From Maribacter sp. (lineage in GTDB: Bacteria; Bacteroidota; Bacteroidia; Flavobacteriales; Flavobacteriaceae): a stretch of 52,770 bases of DNA. This document shows positions 17,633-25,868 of the stretch, piece after piece. The DNA is taken from contig JAHDDP010000022.1 of NCBI GenBank assembly GCA_020629285.1, positions 1 through 52,770 on the forward strand, given 5' to 3'. Position 1 is the stretch's first letter; each line of letters opens with the position of its first letter. The notes under the pieces were generated by a model that did no database searches, had not been told where the DNA came from, and was given only the letters and a program-made list of their open reading frames with translations. Both the position numbers and the translations under genes were made by a program.

Positions 17633-18591
17633 TGGACAAAAAGACTGGTAAAAAGATATTGTGGACGCATAATTTTAAAAATGAACCTGGTGCAGGTGGT
17701 GTTTGGATGTTCAATCAATATGAATACTTAAAAGATGACGTGGATTTATATTATTTAGATAGACTTAGAAACCCTTTTCAATTTGTTAAGCATTTTTTTG
17801 CATTAAGGAAGTTATCTAAAAATTATGAAATTATACATGCACAATATGGCTCTGCCGTCGGATTTTTAACAAGTTATACTAAACCTACTAAGATATTATC
17901 ATTAAAAGGTTCTGATTGGTACACGGCTCCTAATCCATCTATTCTTCATAAAATCAGAATTTTTGTTGGGGGTATTTTTACCAAATGGTCCATTAAAAAA
18001 TTTGATCATATAATAGTAATGTCTAATAAAATGAAAAATTTGGTACTCAAGCAGTATCCTGATAAGCATGTCGAGACAATTGTGGATCCTATTGATTTAA
18101 AAAGATTTCCTAAACAGAAAGAAACTGAAAAAGACAAAAGTACTGTAAAAAAGGTGCTATTCGCTTCCGTAAACAAGAACAATCCCATAAAACGATTTGA
18201 TTTGGCAAAAGAAAGTTTCGATATTTTAAATACTGATTTTCCAAACACGGAGTTGGTCGTGATGAGTAATATTGCTCATGATAAAGTTTGCGATTTTATG
18301 AAGGGCATGGACGTGTTATTACTTACTTCAACTCATGAGGGTTGGCCCAATGTAGTAAAGGAAATGCTTGCTTTAAATAAACCATTTGTAAGTACCAATG
18401 TAAGTGACTTAGACAAAATTGCTAGCCAAACAAAATCTTGTTTTGTATGTAAAGATGATCCAATAGAATTATCAGAAGCTTTAAAGAAATCATTATTGGC
18501 TCCTAAGGAAGATTTGAGAAGGTTTGTGCTTAATTTCAGTATGGATAACAGCATAAGCTCTTATAAAAGAATTTATAATAAATATCTTTAA
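17632..18591 (+). CDS. Glycosyltransferase family 4
   Basis: 319 residues, a shorter GT-B enzyme. Visible features are the Gly-rich N-terminal loop (NEPGAGGVWMFNQ), ILSLKGSDWYTAP, FASVNKNNPIKRFDLA at the inter-domain start, and the C-terminal STHEGWPNVVKEMLALNKPF motif that binds the donor diphosphate. It starts on the last base of the preceding stop. Role in repeat-unit assembly is inferred from context. Confidence 0.83.
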   Translation: MDKKTGKKILWTHNFKNEPGAGGVWMFNQYEYLKDDVDLYYLDRLRNPFQFVKHFFALRKLSKNYEIIHAQYGSAVGFLTSYTKPTKILSLKGSDWYTAPNPSILHKIRIFVGGIFTKWSIKKFDHIIVMSNKMKNLVLKQYPDKHVETIVDPIDLKRFPKQKETEKDKSTVKKVLFASVNKNNPIKRFDLAKESFDILNTDFPNTELVVMSNIAHDKVCDFMKGMDVLLLTSTHEGWPNVVKEMLALNKPFVSTNVSDLDKIASQTKSCFVCKDDPIELSEALKKSLLAPKEDLRRFVLNFSMDNSISSYKRIYNKYL

Positions 18592-18607
18592 AATTCTTAC
18601 TTTAAAT

Positions 18608-19396
18608 ATGAATGGAACAGTTTCAATAATTACTCCTGTATATAATTCAGAAAAGTTTATTAATCAATGTATTGATTCTGTTTTAGCCCAGAATTATACT
18701 GATTGGGAATTAATTTTAAGTGATGATTGTTCTACAGATTCTAGTGTAGAAATCATTCATGAATATCTTATGAGGGATAAACGAATAAAATTGATTCAAA
18801 GTGTAACTAATAACGGAGCTGGCATTGCTAGGAATCAGGCTATTAAACAAGCTGCCGGAAGATATATAGCTTTTTTAGACTGTGATGACTTTTGGCATGA
18901 ACAAAAGCTCTCAAAACAGTTAGAATATATAAGGAAAAACAATTTAGAATTAGTTTTTAGCCAATACTATGTTGTTGAAGGTGATTCAAATTTACCAAAC
19001 TTTAAGATTTGTTCACCTAAAACAGTTACTTATAGAAGAATGTTGTGTAATGATTATATAGGTTTTCTTACTTTATTATACGATACAAAGAGAATAGGTA
19101 AAATTTTAATGCCAGAAATTAGAAGAAGGCAAGATTGGGCCTATAAATTAAAGTTGCTCAAGAGTCTAAAAATTGCCCATGGTATTCAAGAACCTCTAGC
19201 TTTTTATCGAATTGGCAATTCATCTTTGAGTAGTAATAAGATAAAGTTATTAAAGTATAATTTTAAAATTTACCATGAAGAACTGGGTTATTCATGGTTG
19301 AACTCTATTTTAAGGATGATAAATTTTTTAGTTCATTATTTTTATTATAAAGCAGTTTCAAAGAAAAAGGTCAATTATCAACACACTTCTTCATAA
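18608..19396 (+). CDS. Glycosyltransferase family 2 (GT-A)
   Basis: 262 residues. The GT-A fold is clear from VSIITPVYNSEKFINQC, the first nucleotide-binding Asp in LILSDDCSTDSS, NNGAGIARNQA, and the metal-binding DxD-type motif FLDCDDFW near residue 95. RRRQDWAYKLKLL gives the downstream catalytic segment. It resembles TuaG-type transferases of cell-surface glycans. It is the last transferase before the initiating enzyme gene. Confidence 0.87.
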   Translation: MNGTVSIITPVYNSEKFINQCIDSVLAQNYTDWELILSDDCSTDSSVEIIHEYLMRDKRIKLIQSVTNNGAGIARNQAIKQAAGRYIAFLDCDDFWHEQKLSKQLEYIRKNNLELVFSQYYVVEGDSNLPNFKICSPKTVTYRRMLCNDYIGFLTLLYDTKRIGKILMPEIRRRQDWAYKLKLLKSLKIAHGIQEPLAFYRIGNSSLSSNKIKLLKYNFKIYHEELGYSWLNSILRMINFLVHYFYYKAVSKKKVNYQHTSS

Positions 19397-19426
19397 AATC
19401 CTACTTTTGTATAAAACCATATAACA

Positions 19427-20593
19427 TTGTTTTTCTTAGAAACCGCTATTTCTGTATTTATAGGTAGTTTTTTGCTTACATATCTTACAATACCAAAGAT
19501 TATCAAAATCGTTGAGTATAAACGACTTATGGATGATCCTAACAAACGAAGTTCTCATTCTTCGAAAACCCCAACCCTAGGAGGTGTATCCTTTTACTAT
19601 ACTTTAGTATTTGTTCTATTTTTTATTCATGGTAGAGACTTAATGGACGAAGCAATTTATATTATACCTGGTTTAACCATTTTGTTTATGACAGGACTTA
19701 AAGATGATTTAGTGGTTATTTCACCAGGAGCAAAATTAATCGCTCAGGTCATTGCAGTTGCTTTTATATTAGTTAATCCTAGTTTTACTATTCATTCTTT
19801 CAATGGTTTTTTAAACGTATATGAGATTCCTTATTATCTTTATTTGATAATTGCTGGTTTTATTATGGTAACAATTATAAATTCCTACAACTTGATTGAT
19901 GGGATTGATGGTTTAGCTTCTATAGTCGGTATAGTTATATTGATGATTTATACAACGATCTTTTATACTACAGGAGAGTTTTTTTTTGCTTTAATTAGTA
20001 TTTCATTGAACGCATGTTTATTGGCATTTTTTGGATTCAATATTTCTTCAGAGAGGAAAATTTTTATGGGAGACACTGGGTCTCTAATTGTTGGTTTTGT
20101 AATTAGTGTTTTGACATTAAAGTTCTTGGCACTTACTCCAGATGCATATGACGGTTTACCGTTTTTATTAGAGAATGCTCCTTTAATAGCGATTAGTATA
20201 TTAATAGTTCCTTTGTTTGACACTGCTCGTGTTTTTGCGATAAGAATTGCTAATAAAAAAGGTCCATTTTCTCCAGACCGTAATCATACCCATCACGTTC
20301 TTATTGACTTTTGGGGATTAAGTCATAAACAAGCTAGTTTTATTATTGGATGTTTTAATTTAGTTTTTGTAGTACTCTTTATCGTTCTTGGTAGTAAGGC
20401 AGAAAATTTAGGAATGGTCATATTCTTAATTTCTGCGGTAATTATATTGGCTTACATCTTTTTTAAGTATAATTATAATTTTACAACTTTAAAACAGAAA
20501 ATCCTATTAAAGAGAAAAGTAGGTCAAATTAAGTCGAGTATTGAAAATCCTAAAAAAGAAAAGTCTAAAAAAAATTCTAAAAGAGATATATAA
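19427..20593 (+). CDS. WecA/TagO-type undecaprenyl-phosphate sugar-1-phosphate transferase, TTG start
   Basis: 388 residues with about 11 membrane spans. The MraY/WecA family motifs are present: MDDPNKRSSHS near residue 36, the catalytic Asp-rich NSYNLIDGIDGLAS, FMGDTGSLIVG, and the cytoplasmic loop PDRNHTHH. It should transfer a HexNAc-1-phosphate from UDP to undecaprenyl phosphate, starting the repeat unit. The frame begins at a TTG at 19427; a TAA lies five codons upstream and no ATG fits better. The Lys/Ser-rich tail (KKEKSKKNSKR) is cytoplasmic. It closes the polysaccharide cluster. Confidence 0.9.
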   Translation: MFFLETAISVFIGSFLLTYLTIPKIIKIVEYKRLMDDPNKRSSHSSKTPTLGGVSFYYTLVFVLFFIHGRDLMDEAIYIIPGLTILFMTGLKDDLVVISPGAKLIAQVIAVAFILVNPSFTIHSFNGFLNVYEIPYYLYLIIAGFIMVTIINSYNLIDGIDGLASIVGIVILMIYTTIFYTTGEFFFALISISLNACLLAFFGFNISSERKIFMGDTGSLIVGFVISVLTLKFLALTPDAYDGLPFLLENAPLIAISILIVPLFDTARVFAIRIANKKGPFSPDRNHTHHVLIDFWGLSHKQASFIIGCFNLVFVVLFIVLGSKAENLGMVIFLISAVIILAYIFFKYNYNFTTLKQKILLKRKVGQIKSSIENPKKEKSKKNSKRDI

Positions 20594-20620
20594 TTAGTAT
20601 TTCAATAAATATTTACAAAA

Positions 20621-20722
20621 ATGAAAAATAGTGGACATTTAAAAATCGTATACGATTATTTCAAATCATTGTCTCCAGAGGACTTACAAAAGAAAGAGTA
20701 TAGAGATTTCTCTACTAAATAA
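20621..20722 (+). CDS. Small ORF of 33 codons upstream of purD
   Basis: ATG to TAA, encoding a 33-residue hydrophilic peptide, MKNSGHLKIVYDYFKSLSPE and 13 further residues ending FSTK. It sits 27 bases after the wecA-type gene and 42 bases before purD, on the same strand. The composition (aromatic, charged, SPEDL helix-cap-like) looks protein-like rather than random AT-rich DNA. I do not recognise a family. It could be a conserved small protein or a leader peptide. Confidence 0.5.
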   Translation: MKNSGHLKIVYDYFKSLSPEDLQKKEYRDFSTK

Positions 20723-20742
20723 GGTTATATAAAAGCAAAAAG

Positions 20743-20750
20743 TAATTTTG
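20743..20750 (+). promoter_or_regulatory. Candidate -7 box for purD
   Basis: TAATTTTG matches TANNTTTG and ends 14 bases before the purD ATG. A -33 TTG is not evident at the usual distance, so this is a partial match. Confidence 0.35.
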
Positions 20751-20764
20751 CAAAAATTGAAAAA

Positions 20765-22036
20765 ATGAACATTTTAATTCTAGGATCAGGTGGTCGTGAG
20801 CATACTTTTGCTTGGAAATTGGCTCAAAGTAAAAAACTTTCTAAACTATTTGTTGCACCGGGAAATGCAGGTACTGAGAAAATTGCCACTAATGTACCAA
20901 TTGGTGTAAATGATTTTGGAGCTATTAAGGAATTGGTTTTAAAGGAGAACATTGAACTGGTTATGGTTGGTCCAGAAGATCCTTTGGTAAACGGAATTCA
21001 TGATTTCTTTTTAGAAGATGCTCAGTTGAAAAATGTTGCAGTTATCGGTCCTGAAAAATTGGCGGCTACTTTAGAAGGTAGTAAAGAGTTTGCGAAGGAA
21101 TTTATGATGCGTCATCAAATACCTACCGCTCAGTATAAAAGTTTTACAGCCGAAACGGTCGAAGAAGGATTTAAATTTTTAGAAGAATTAAATCCTCCTT
21201 TCGTTTTAAAAGCAGACGGATTGGCTGCTGGTAAAGGTGTAGTTATTCTCAATGACTTAAACGACGCCAAGGTTGAATTAAAATCAATGTTGGTAGATGA
21301 GAAGTTTGGTTCTGCAAGTGCAACTGTTGTTATAGAAGAGTTTCTTGACGGTATTGAATTAAGTGTTTTTGTGCTTACCGATGGTGATAGTTATAAAGTG
21401 CTACCAACAGCTAAAGATTACAAAAGAATAGGTGAGGGTGATACCGGACTCAATACTGGCGGTATGGGTGCTATTTCTCCGGTTCCTTTCGCAAGTAAGG
21501 CTTTTATGGATAAGATAGAGCAGCAAATTGTAAAACCTACGGTAGAAGGGCTTAAAAAGGATAATATGCCTTATAAAGGTTTTATCTTCATAGGGCTCAT
21601 AAAAGTCGGTGATGATCCTAAGGTTATTGAATATAACGTTAGAATGGGTGACCCAGAAACTGAAGTAGTTTTACCGCGTATTCAAAACGATATGGTAGAA
21701 TTGTTAAATGCGGTTGCTGGGCAAAAACTATCAGAGGTTGAATTAAAGCTAGATGAAAGAACCGCAACAACGGTTATGACAGTATCCGGTGGGTATCCTG
21801 GTTCTTACGAGAAAGGAAAAGAAATTACAGGTATAGATGCTATTAGCGAATCTTTGGTATTTCACGCCGGTACTACGCTTAAAGATGGTAAAGTAGTTAC
21901 TAACGGTGGTAGAGTAATGGCCATTACATCTTTTGGAGGCGACTTTAAATCGGCACTGGCGCAATCGTATAAAAATGTAGAGAAGCTTTCCTTTGAAGGA
22001 ATGAACTATAGAAAAGATCTAGGTTTCGATCTTTAA
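20765..22036 (+). CDS. purD: Phosphoribosylamine--glycine ligase
   Basis: 423 residues, the standard length of GARS. The N-domain begins with ILGSGGREHTFAWKL. The ATP-grasp domain shows PPFVLKADGLAAGKGVVI, and the signature RMGDPETEVVLPRI lies late in the protein. It ligates glycine to phosphoribosylamine in purine synthesis. It is not obviously part of a purine operon here; it stands between the glycan cluster and conserved DUF genes, and is followed by a strong hairpin. Confidence 0.97.
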   Translation: MNILILGSGGREHTFAWKLAQSKKLSKLFVAPGNAGTEKIATNVPIGVNDFGAIKELVLKENIELVMVGPEDPLVNGIHDFFLEDAQLKNVAVIGPEKLAATLEGSKEFAKEFMMRHQIPTAQYKSFTAETVEEGFKFLEELNPPFVLKADGLAAGKGVVILNDLNDAKVELKSMLVDEKFGSASATVVIEEFLDGIELSVFVLTDGDSYKVLPTAKDYKRIGEGDTGLNTGGMGAISPVPFASKAFMDKIEQQIVKPTVEGLKKDNMPYKGFIFIGLIKVGDDPKVIEYNVRMGDPETEVVLPRIQNDMVELLNAVAGQKLSEVELKLDERTATTVMTVSGGYPGSYEKGKEITGIDAISESLVFHAGTTLKDGKVVTNGGRVMAITSFGGDFKSALAQSYKNVEKLSFEGMNYRKDLGFDL

Positions 22037-22043
22037 GAAATAG

Positions 22044-22088
22044 TCAATTATCGGTTTCTTTTACTAAAAACCGATAATTGATTTAATT
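22044..22088. terminator. Terminator between purD and the DUF6341 gene
   Basis: A 14-bp perfect stem (TCAATTATCGGTTT / AAACCGATAATTGA) with a 10-base loop, followed by TTTAATTTG. It lies between convergent genes and can serve purD and, less well, the minus-strand DUF6341 gene. Confidence 0.75.
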
Positions 22089-22093
22089 TGATA

Positions 22094-22315
22094 TTATAAG
22101 TAAGAGTGAGAAGTACTTGATGTATCTTCTTCTCCTTTATCATTGTACTTCTTCAATTCAAGCATCCAATAAACAAAAGCAACTGAACCAATCAACATAA
22201 ATATCCAGTTTAAGATATTTGATAATGCCCAGCTATCTGTAAAACGCAAAAAATCTAACGGTGCAAATAGTACATTTACGAACAAATCTGCGATACCTTC
22301 AAAAAATGATTTCAT
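22094..22315 (-). CDS. DUF6341 family small membrane protein
   Basis: 73 residues: amphipathic N-terminus (MKSFFEGIADLFVNVLFAPLD), one clear membrane span at about 35-52 (ILNWIFMLIGSVAFVYWML), and a hydrophilic tail (KKYNDKGEEDTSSTSHS). It matches my memory of the DUF6341 family, restricted to Bacteroidota and usually found beside DUF6427 and purD, as here. Function is unknown. It is divergent from the DUF6427 gene with only 40 bases between the starts. Confidence 0.8.
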   Translation of the reverse strand: MKSFFEGIADLFVNVLFAPLDFLRFTDSWALSNILNWIFMLIGSVAFVYWMLELKKYNDKGEEDTSSTSHSYL

Positions 22316-22355
22316 CTTATTACTATATTTACCAGCAAAAATATAAAAAGCTTAG

Positions 22356-23285
22356 ATGATTTCAAGCATTTTTGAGAAAACAAAACCGGTGAATTTCATT
22401 ATTCTCTTGGTTTTTTTGTTTCTTTTCTATTGGTCGGTTCAATTTTACCTATTCGATTTATCGATAGGTAATGTAGAAATTGTCCCGTCAATCGGTATTT
22501 TGACGATTCTTCTTTTTAGTGTTTTCGTTGTTGACTTTATAGTTAAGCGTAATAAACTCACAGGTACCAATTCATTTGCTATTTTGTTTTTTACCCTGTT
22601 ATTTGTTGTATTTCCAGAGACTTTAGGTGATAACAACGCTATTTTTACTAGCTTTTTTCTGCTTTTGGCCATGAGACGCCTTTTAAGCATCAAGTCTCTG
22701 AAAAATATAAAACTTAAAATTTTCGATGCCGGACTTTGGATTTGCATTTCAAGTGTATTTTATGAATGGGCTTTGTTATACTTGTTATTGGTTTTTGCAG
22801 CTATTTATATTTATGACCCAAAAAATATAAGAAACTGGCTGGTTTTATTATCTGTTGGATTCTGCTTTTTTATGATACTCTACGGTATTTTAGTGTTGTT
22901 GGATAAACCAAATTTTATTCTCGATCATTACGATTTTGCTATTGATTATGACGCTATATTTCCTATAAAATGGTGGACTAGTTTAAAAATGACACTCTAT
23001 GCCCTGTTTAATATGGCACTGGCTTTTTCAGCATTTGTAAACCTTAGTAAATCTGGTGTTGGTAAAGTTATAACGCTGCGTTTAATTGCATTTTCTTTTG
23101 TCATTGGTTTAGTGGTTAACATTCTTGTTACTTCAGATAATAACAAAGCGGTTATGATTACCTTTTTTCCTTCTGTGGTTTTTATAGTAAATTATTTACA
23201 ATCCATTAAAAAACCAAAATTTTTGGAACTGATACTGATAGCAAGTATTATGGTGCCGATCATAGTTTTTGTAACTAAACTATAG
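22356..23285 (+). CDS. DUF6427 family multi-span membrane protein
   Basis: 309 residues with about nine membrane spans. The start MISSIFEKTKPVNFIILLVF fits the family I recall as DUF6427, found in Flavobacteriia. FPETLGDNN and IFPIKWWTSL are the more polar conserved-looking parts. The function is not known; the topology resembles small permeases or polytopic glycan enzymes, but nothing in the sequence decides it. Confidence 0.8.
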   Translation: MISSIFEKTKPVNFIILLVFLFLFYWSVQFYLFDLSIGNVEIVPSIGILTILLFSVFVVDFIVKRNKLTGTNSFAILFFTLLFVVFPETLGDNNAIFTSFFLLLAMRRLLSIKSLKNIKLKIFDAGLWICISSVFYEWALLYLLLVFAAIYIYDPKNIRNWLVLLSVGFCFFMILYGILVLLDKPNFILDHYDFAIDYDAIFPIKWWTSLKMTLYALFNMALAFSAFVNLSKSGVGKVITLRLIAFSFVIGLVVNILVTSDNNKAVMITFFPSVVFIVNYLQSIKKPKFLELILIASIMVPIIVFVTKL

Positions 23286-23302
23286 AATACATCTTTAAGC
23301 TT

Positions 23303-23310
23303 TATCTTTG
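23303..23310 (+). promoter_or_regulatory. Candidate -7 box for the DUF4254 gene
   Basis: TATCTTTG fits TANNTTTG, 14 bases before the ATG at 23325. The flank AGCTTTATCTTTGTAA resembles the one in front of the M23 peptidase gene. No good -33 element was found. Confidence 0.35.
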
Positions 23311-23324
23311 TAAAAAAGGCACTT

Positions 23325-23927
23325 ATGTTTAGCGATTTCGCATTTAATATTTTTAATAAGAGTATTGAAAAGTACCACATCAAAGACGATGTATATCAGA
23401 GTTTTGAAAATCCTTATTCTAAAGAGGATATTGAACATTTGCTTTATAGAAAGAACTGGATAGATACCGTGCAATGGCATTATGAAGATATCATAAGGAA
23501 TCCGGATATAAATCCGGATGACGCTTTGGTGCTAAAGCGTAAGATTGATGCAAGTAATCAAGATAGAACAGACTTAGTAGAATTTATCGATAGTTATTTT
23601 CTTAAAAAATACCAATTGGTAGATGTTCATTTAGACGCTACTATTAATACAGAAAGCCCCGCTTGGGCAATTGACCGACTTTCTATTTTAGCATTGAAAA
23701 TTTATCATATGGCAGAAGAGGCTACTAGAGCTGACGCTTCTTTAGAACATCGCGAAAAATGTCAAGCTAAGTTAGAAGTTTTGCTTGAACAGAAAAACGA
23801 TCTTTCTTCGGCTATAGACCAATTATTGGCAGATATTGAAAGTGGCGCTAAATATATGAAAGTATACAAGCAAATGAAGATGTATAATGATGAGGAACTA
23901 AACCCCATCCTTCGTGGCAATAAATAA
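23325..23927 (+). CDS. DUF4254 domain-containing protein
   Basis: 200 residues, soluble and strongly helical, with a long C-terminal coil. The segment NWIDTVQWHYEDIIRNPDINPDDAL and later INTESPAWAIDRLSIL are typical of DUF4254 as I remember it. Biochemical function is unknown. The family is repeatedly found next to a GT9 heptosyltransferase-like gene in Bacteroidota. That gene follows here with a 14-base overlap, so a role in lipopolysaccharide core assembly is a reasonable inference. Confidence 0.85.
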   Translation: MFSDFAFNIFNKSIEKYHIKDDVYQSFENPYSKEDIEHLLYRKNWIDTVQWHYEDIIRNPDINPDDALVLKRKIDASNQDRTDLVEFIDSYFLKKYQLVDVHLDATINTESPAWAIDRLSILALKIYHMAEEATRADASLEHREKCQAKLEVLLEQKNDLSSAIDQLLADIESGAKYMKVYKQMKMYNDEELNPILRGNK

Positions 23928-24966
23928 TACGAAACATATTCTGGTCATACGACTATCCGCAATGGGTGATGTTGCTATGACCGTTCCTGTTATTTTGGGT
24001 CTTATAAAAAAATACCCAGAGGTGAAGATTACCGTTTTAACCAAAGCTTTTACTGCACCAATTTTTACTAACATACCTAATGTGAGAGTTTATAGTGCCG
24101 ATGTAAAAGGAAAACATAAAGGTGTTTTAGGACTATGGACATTATACAAGGAATTAAAATCTTTGCATATTGATGCAGTCGCAGATATTCACAATGTACT
24201 GCGAAGTACCATTTTAAAACAGTACTTTAAATTTTCTTCGATTCCATTTATTCAAATTGATAAAGGTAGGGCTGCTAAAAGAGAATTGGTCAATCCGCAG
24301 AGAACATCTTTTATTCCTTTAAAAACCACTTTTGAGCGCTATGCTGAGGTGTTCGGTAAGTTAGGATACCCCATTGCTATATCAGAGATGGAAACCTTGC
24401 CAAAAAGGGCTATCCCAGAAAACGTGTCGTATTTAAAAGATAGCAAGGCTAAATCTATAATTGGTATAGCCCCGTTTGCCGCTTTTAGCGGAAAAATGTA
24501 TCCACAACATCTGATGGAAGAAGTACTAGGCTCATTGAATTCTTCTAAAAATTATCAAATTGTATTGTTTGGGGGAGGAGAGAAAGAAATAGAAATTTTG
24601 AGCAAATGGGATGCTCAGTTCGAAAACTGCCACAGTGTTGCCGGCAAATTATCCTTTTCAGATGAATTGAAACTTATTTCCAACCTTGACTTAATGTTGG
24701 CAATGGATAGCGGAAATGCGCATTTAGCAGCAATGTTTGCTGTGCCAACCTTAACAATATGGGGTGTTACTCATCCGTATGCTGGTTTTTACCCTTTTAA
24801 TCAGCCAAAGCAAAATGCCCTTTTTTCCGACAGAAAAAAATATCCTGCTATACCCACTTCTATTTATGGTAATAAATATCCTGATGGTTATGATAAGGTT
24901 ATGGAAACAATATTGCCTGAAACAATCGTTCAGAAAATCAATGAAATTTTAAGTGATTCGGTTTAA
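23914..24966 (+). CDS. Glycosyltransferase family 9 (heptosyltransferase-like), GTG start
   Basis: 350 residues. The N-terminus HILVIRLSAMGDVAMTVPVI is the GT9 acceptor-binding start; MAMDSGNAHLAAMF and TLTIWGVTHPYAGFYPF form the ADP-sugar-binding end. GT9 enzymes add heptose to lipid A core. The start is a GTG inside the end of the DUF4254 gene; no upstream ATG exists in frame. The end overlaps the end of the convergent tetR gene by 4 bases. Confidence 0.9.
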   Translation: MAINNTKHILVIRLSAMGDVAMTVPVILGLIKKYPEVKITVLTKAFTAPIFTNIPNVRVYSADVKGKHKGVLGLWTLYKELKSLHIDAVADIHNVLRSTILKQYFKFSSIPFIQIDKGRAAKRELVNPQRTSFIPLKTTFERYAEVFGKLGYPIAISEMETLPKRAIPENVSYLKDSKAKSIIGIAPFAAFSGKMYPQHLMEEVLGSLNSSKNYQIVLFGGGEKEIEILSKWDAQFENCHSVAGKLSFSDELKLISNLDLMLAMDSGNAHLAAMFAVPTLTIWGVTHPYAGFYPFNQPKQNALFSDRKKYPAIPTSIYGNKYPDGYDKVMETILPETIVQKINEILSDSV

Positions 24967-25580
24967 AAATTAACAGGCTTAGCTTCTATACTTTTAAAGT
25001 ATTGACGTATCTGAGACATAAATCGATATTTCTTAGAAGAAGGTGCTGCACTGGTCATTAAAACTCTTACTCCAAAATAAGAGCTCATAATAAAAGTAGA
25101 TGCAGCTTCACAATCTACATGGCGGTCTAAATAGCCATTAAATTTACCTTTTTGTAGAGCAGTTACCAGATTTACCTCCCATACAGTAACGATTTCATTT
25201 AGATGACGCATAACAACATCATTCTTACCATTGAATTCGGCTAAAAAATTACTTAGTACACAACCATAATCCATTTCATTATGAACTGCGGTTTCCAAAG
25301 CATCGTCAAAACATTTTGTAATAAGTGTTAATGGATTATCATGACCCTCAATAGGTTCTATTAAAGTGCTGTATATTTTACGTGCAAGAAGGTTTTCTAT
25401 AATTTGTATGAAGAAATCTTCTTTAGATTCGAAGTGATAATAGAAAGCACCTTTAGAAAGGTCTAGTTTTTTAAGAATATCATCTATACTAGTATCATAA
25501 TACCCTTGGGCATAAAACAATTCTAATCCGGTGTTCTGTAAACGTTGCATGGTTGCCATGCGCTTAAGGCTCTTGTTCAT
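24963..25580 (-). CDS. TetR/AcrR family transcriptional regulator
   Basis: 205 residues. The N-terminal helix-turn-helix is clear: MQRLQNTGLELFYAQGYYDTSIDDILKKLDLSKGAFYYHF with the usual G-FYYHF ending. The C-terminal ligand domain is unassigned. It has Cys residues (YGCVLSNF, HVDCEAAS). A GACCA/TGGTC dyad lies 24 bases upstream of its start and could be its own operator. It is divergent from the M48 peptidase gene, 288 bases away, which is a possible target. Confidence 0.9.
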   Translation of the reverse strand: MNKSLKRMATMQRLQNTGLELFYAQGYYDTSIDDILKKLDLSKGAFYYHFESKEDFFIQIIENLLARKIYSTLIEPIEGHDNPLTLITKCFDDALETAVHNEMDYGCVLSNFLAEFNGKNDVVMRHLNEIVTVWEVNLVTALQKGKFNGYLDRHVDCEAASTFIMSSYFGVRVLMTSAAPSSKKYRFMSQIRQYFKSIEAKPVNF

Positions 25581-25603
25581 AATATGTAGATTTGGGTAAA
25601 TCC

Positions 25604-25615
25604 GACCATTTGGTC
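25604..25615. promoter_or_regulatory. Candidate TetR operator
   Basis: GACCATTTGGTC has perfect 5-bp arms around a TT centre, located between the tetR start and its upstream region. The position fits autorepression. A longer version of the same motif occurs at 49920-49937. Confidence 0.45.
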
Positions 25616-25868
25616 TTTTTATATAACAGTTTACGTCCTAAGATTATTTATAAAATTGGATGAAATGCAATATTTTTTCGATGAATGTTTAAAAATTGGT
25701 CAAAGAACAGCATTTTCAATATTAAAACAGACTAATAAGTTGGTATACAAATTATTGCATTAACCTACATAATGCCATATTAACCTTAAGATATTTCTTG
25801 AATAGGATTAAAATAAATCTTGTTTATAAAAGTTTATAATTCGTACCAAAACCAATAATCGACCATAA
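25616..25868. other. Intergenic region between tetR and the M48 gene
   Basis: No ORF. It should hold the divergent promoters of tetR and the M48 peptidase gene. I found no complete flavobacterial promoter and no further dyad of note. Confidence 0.4.
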
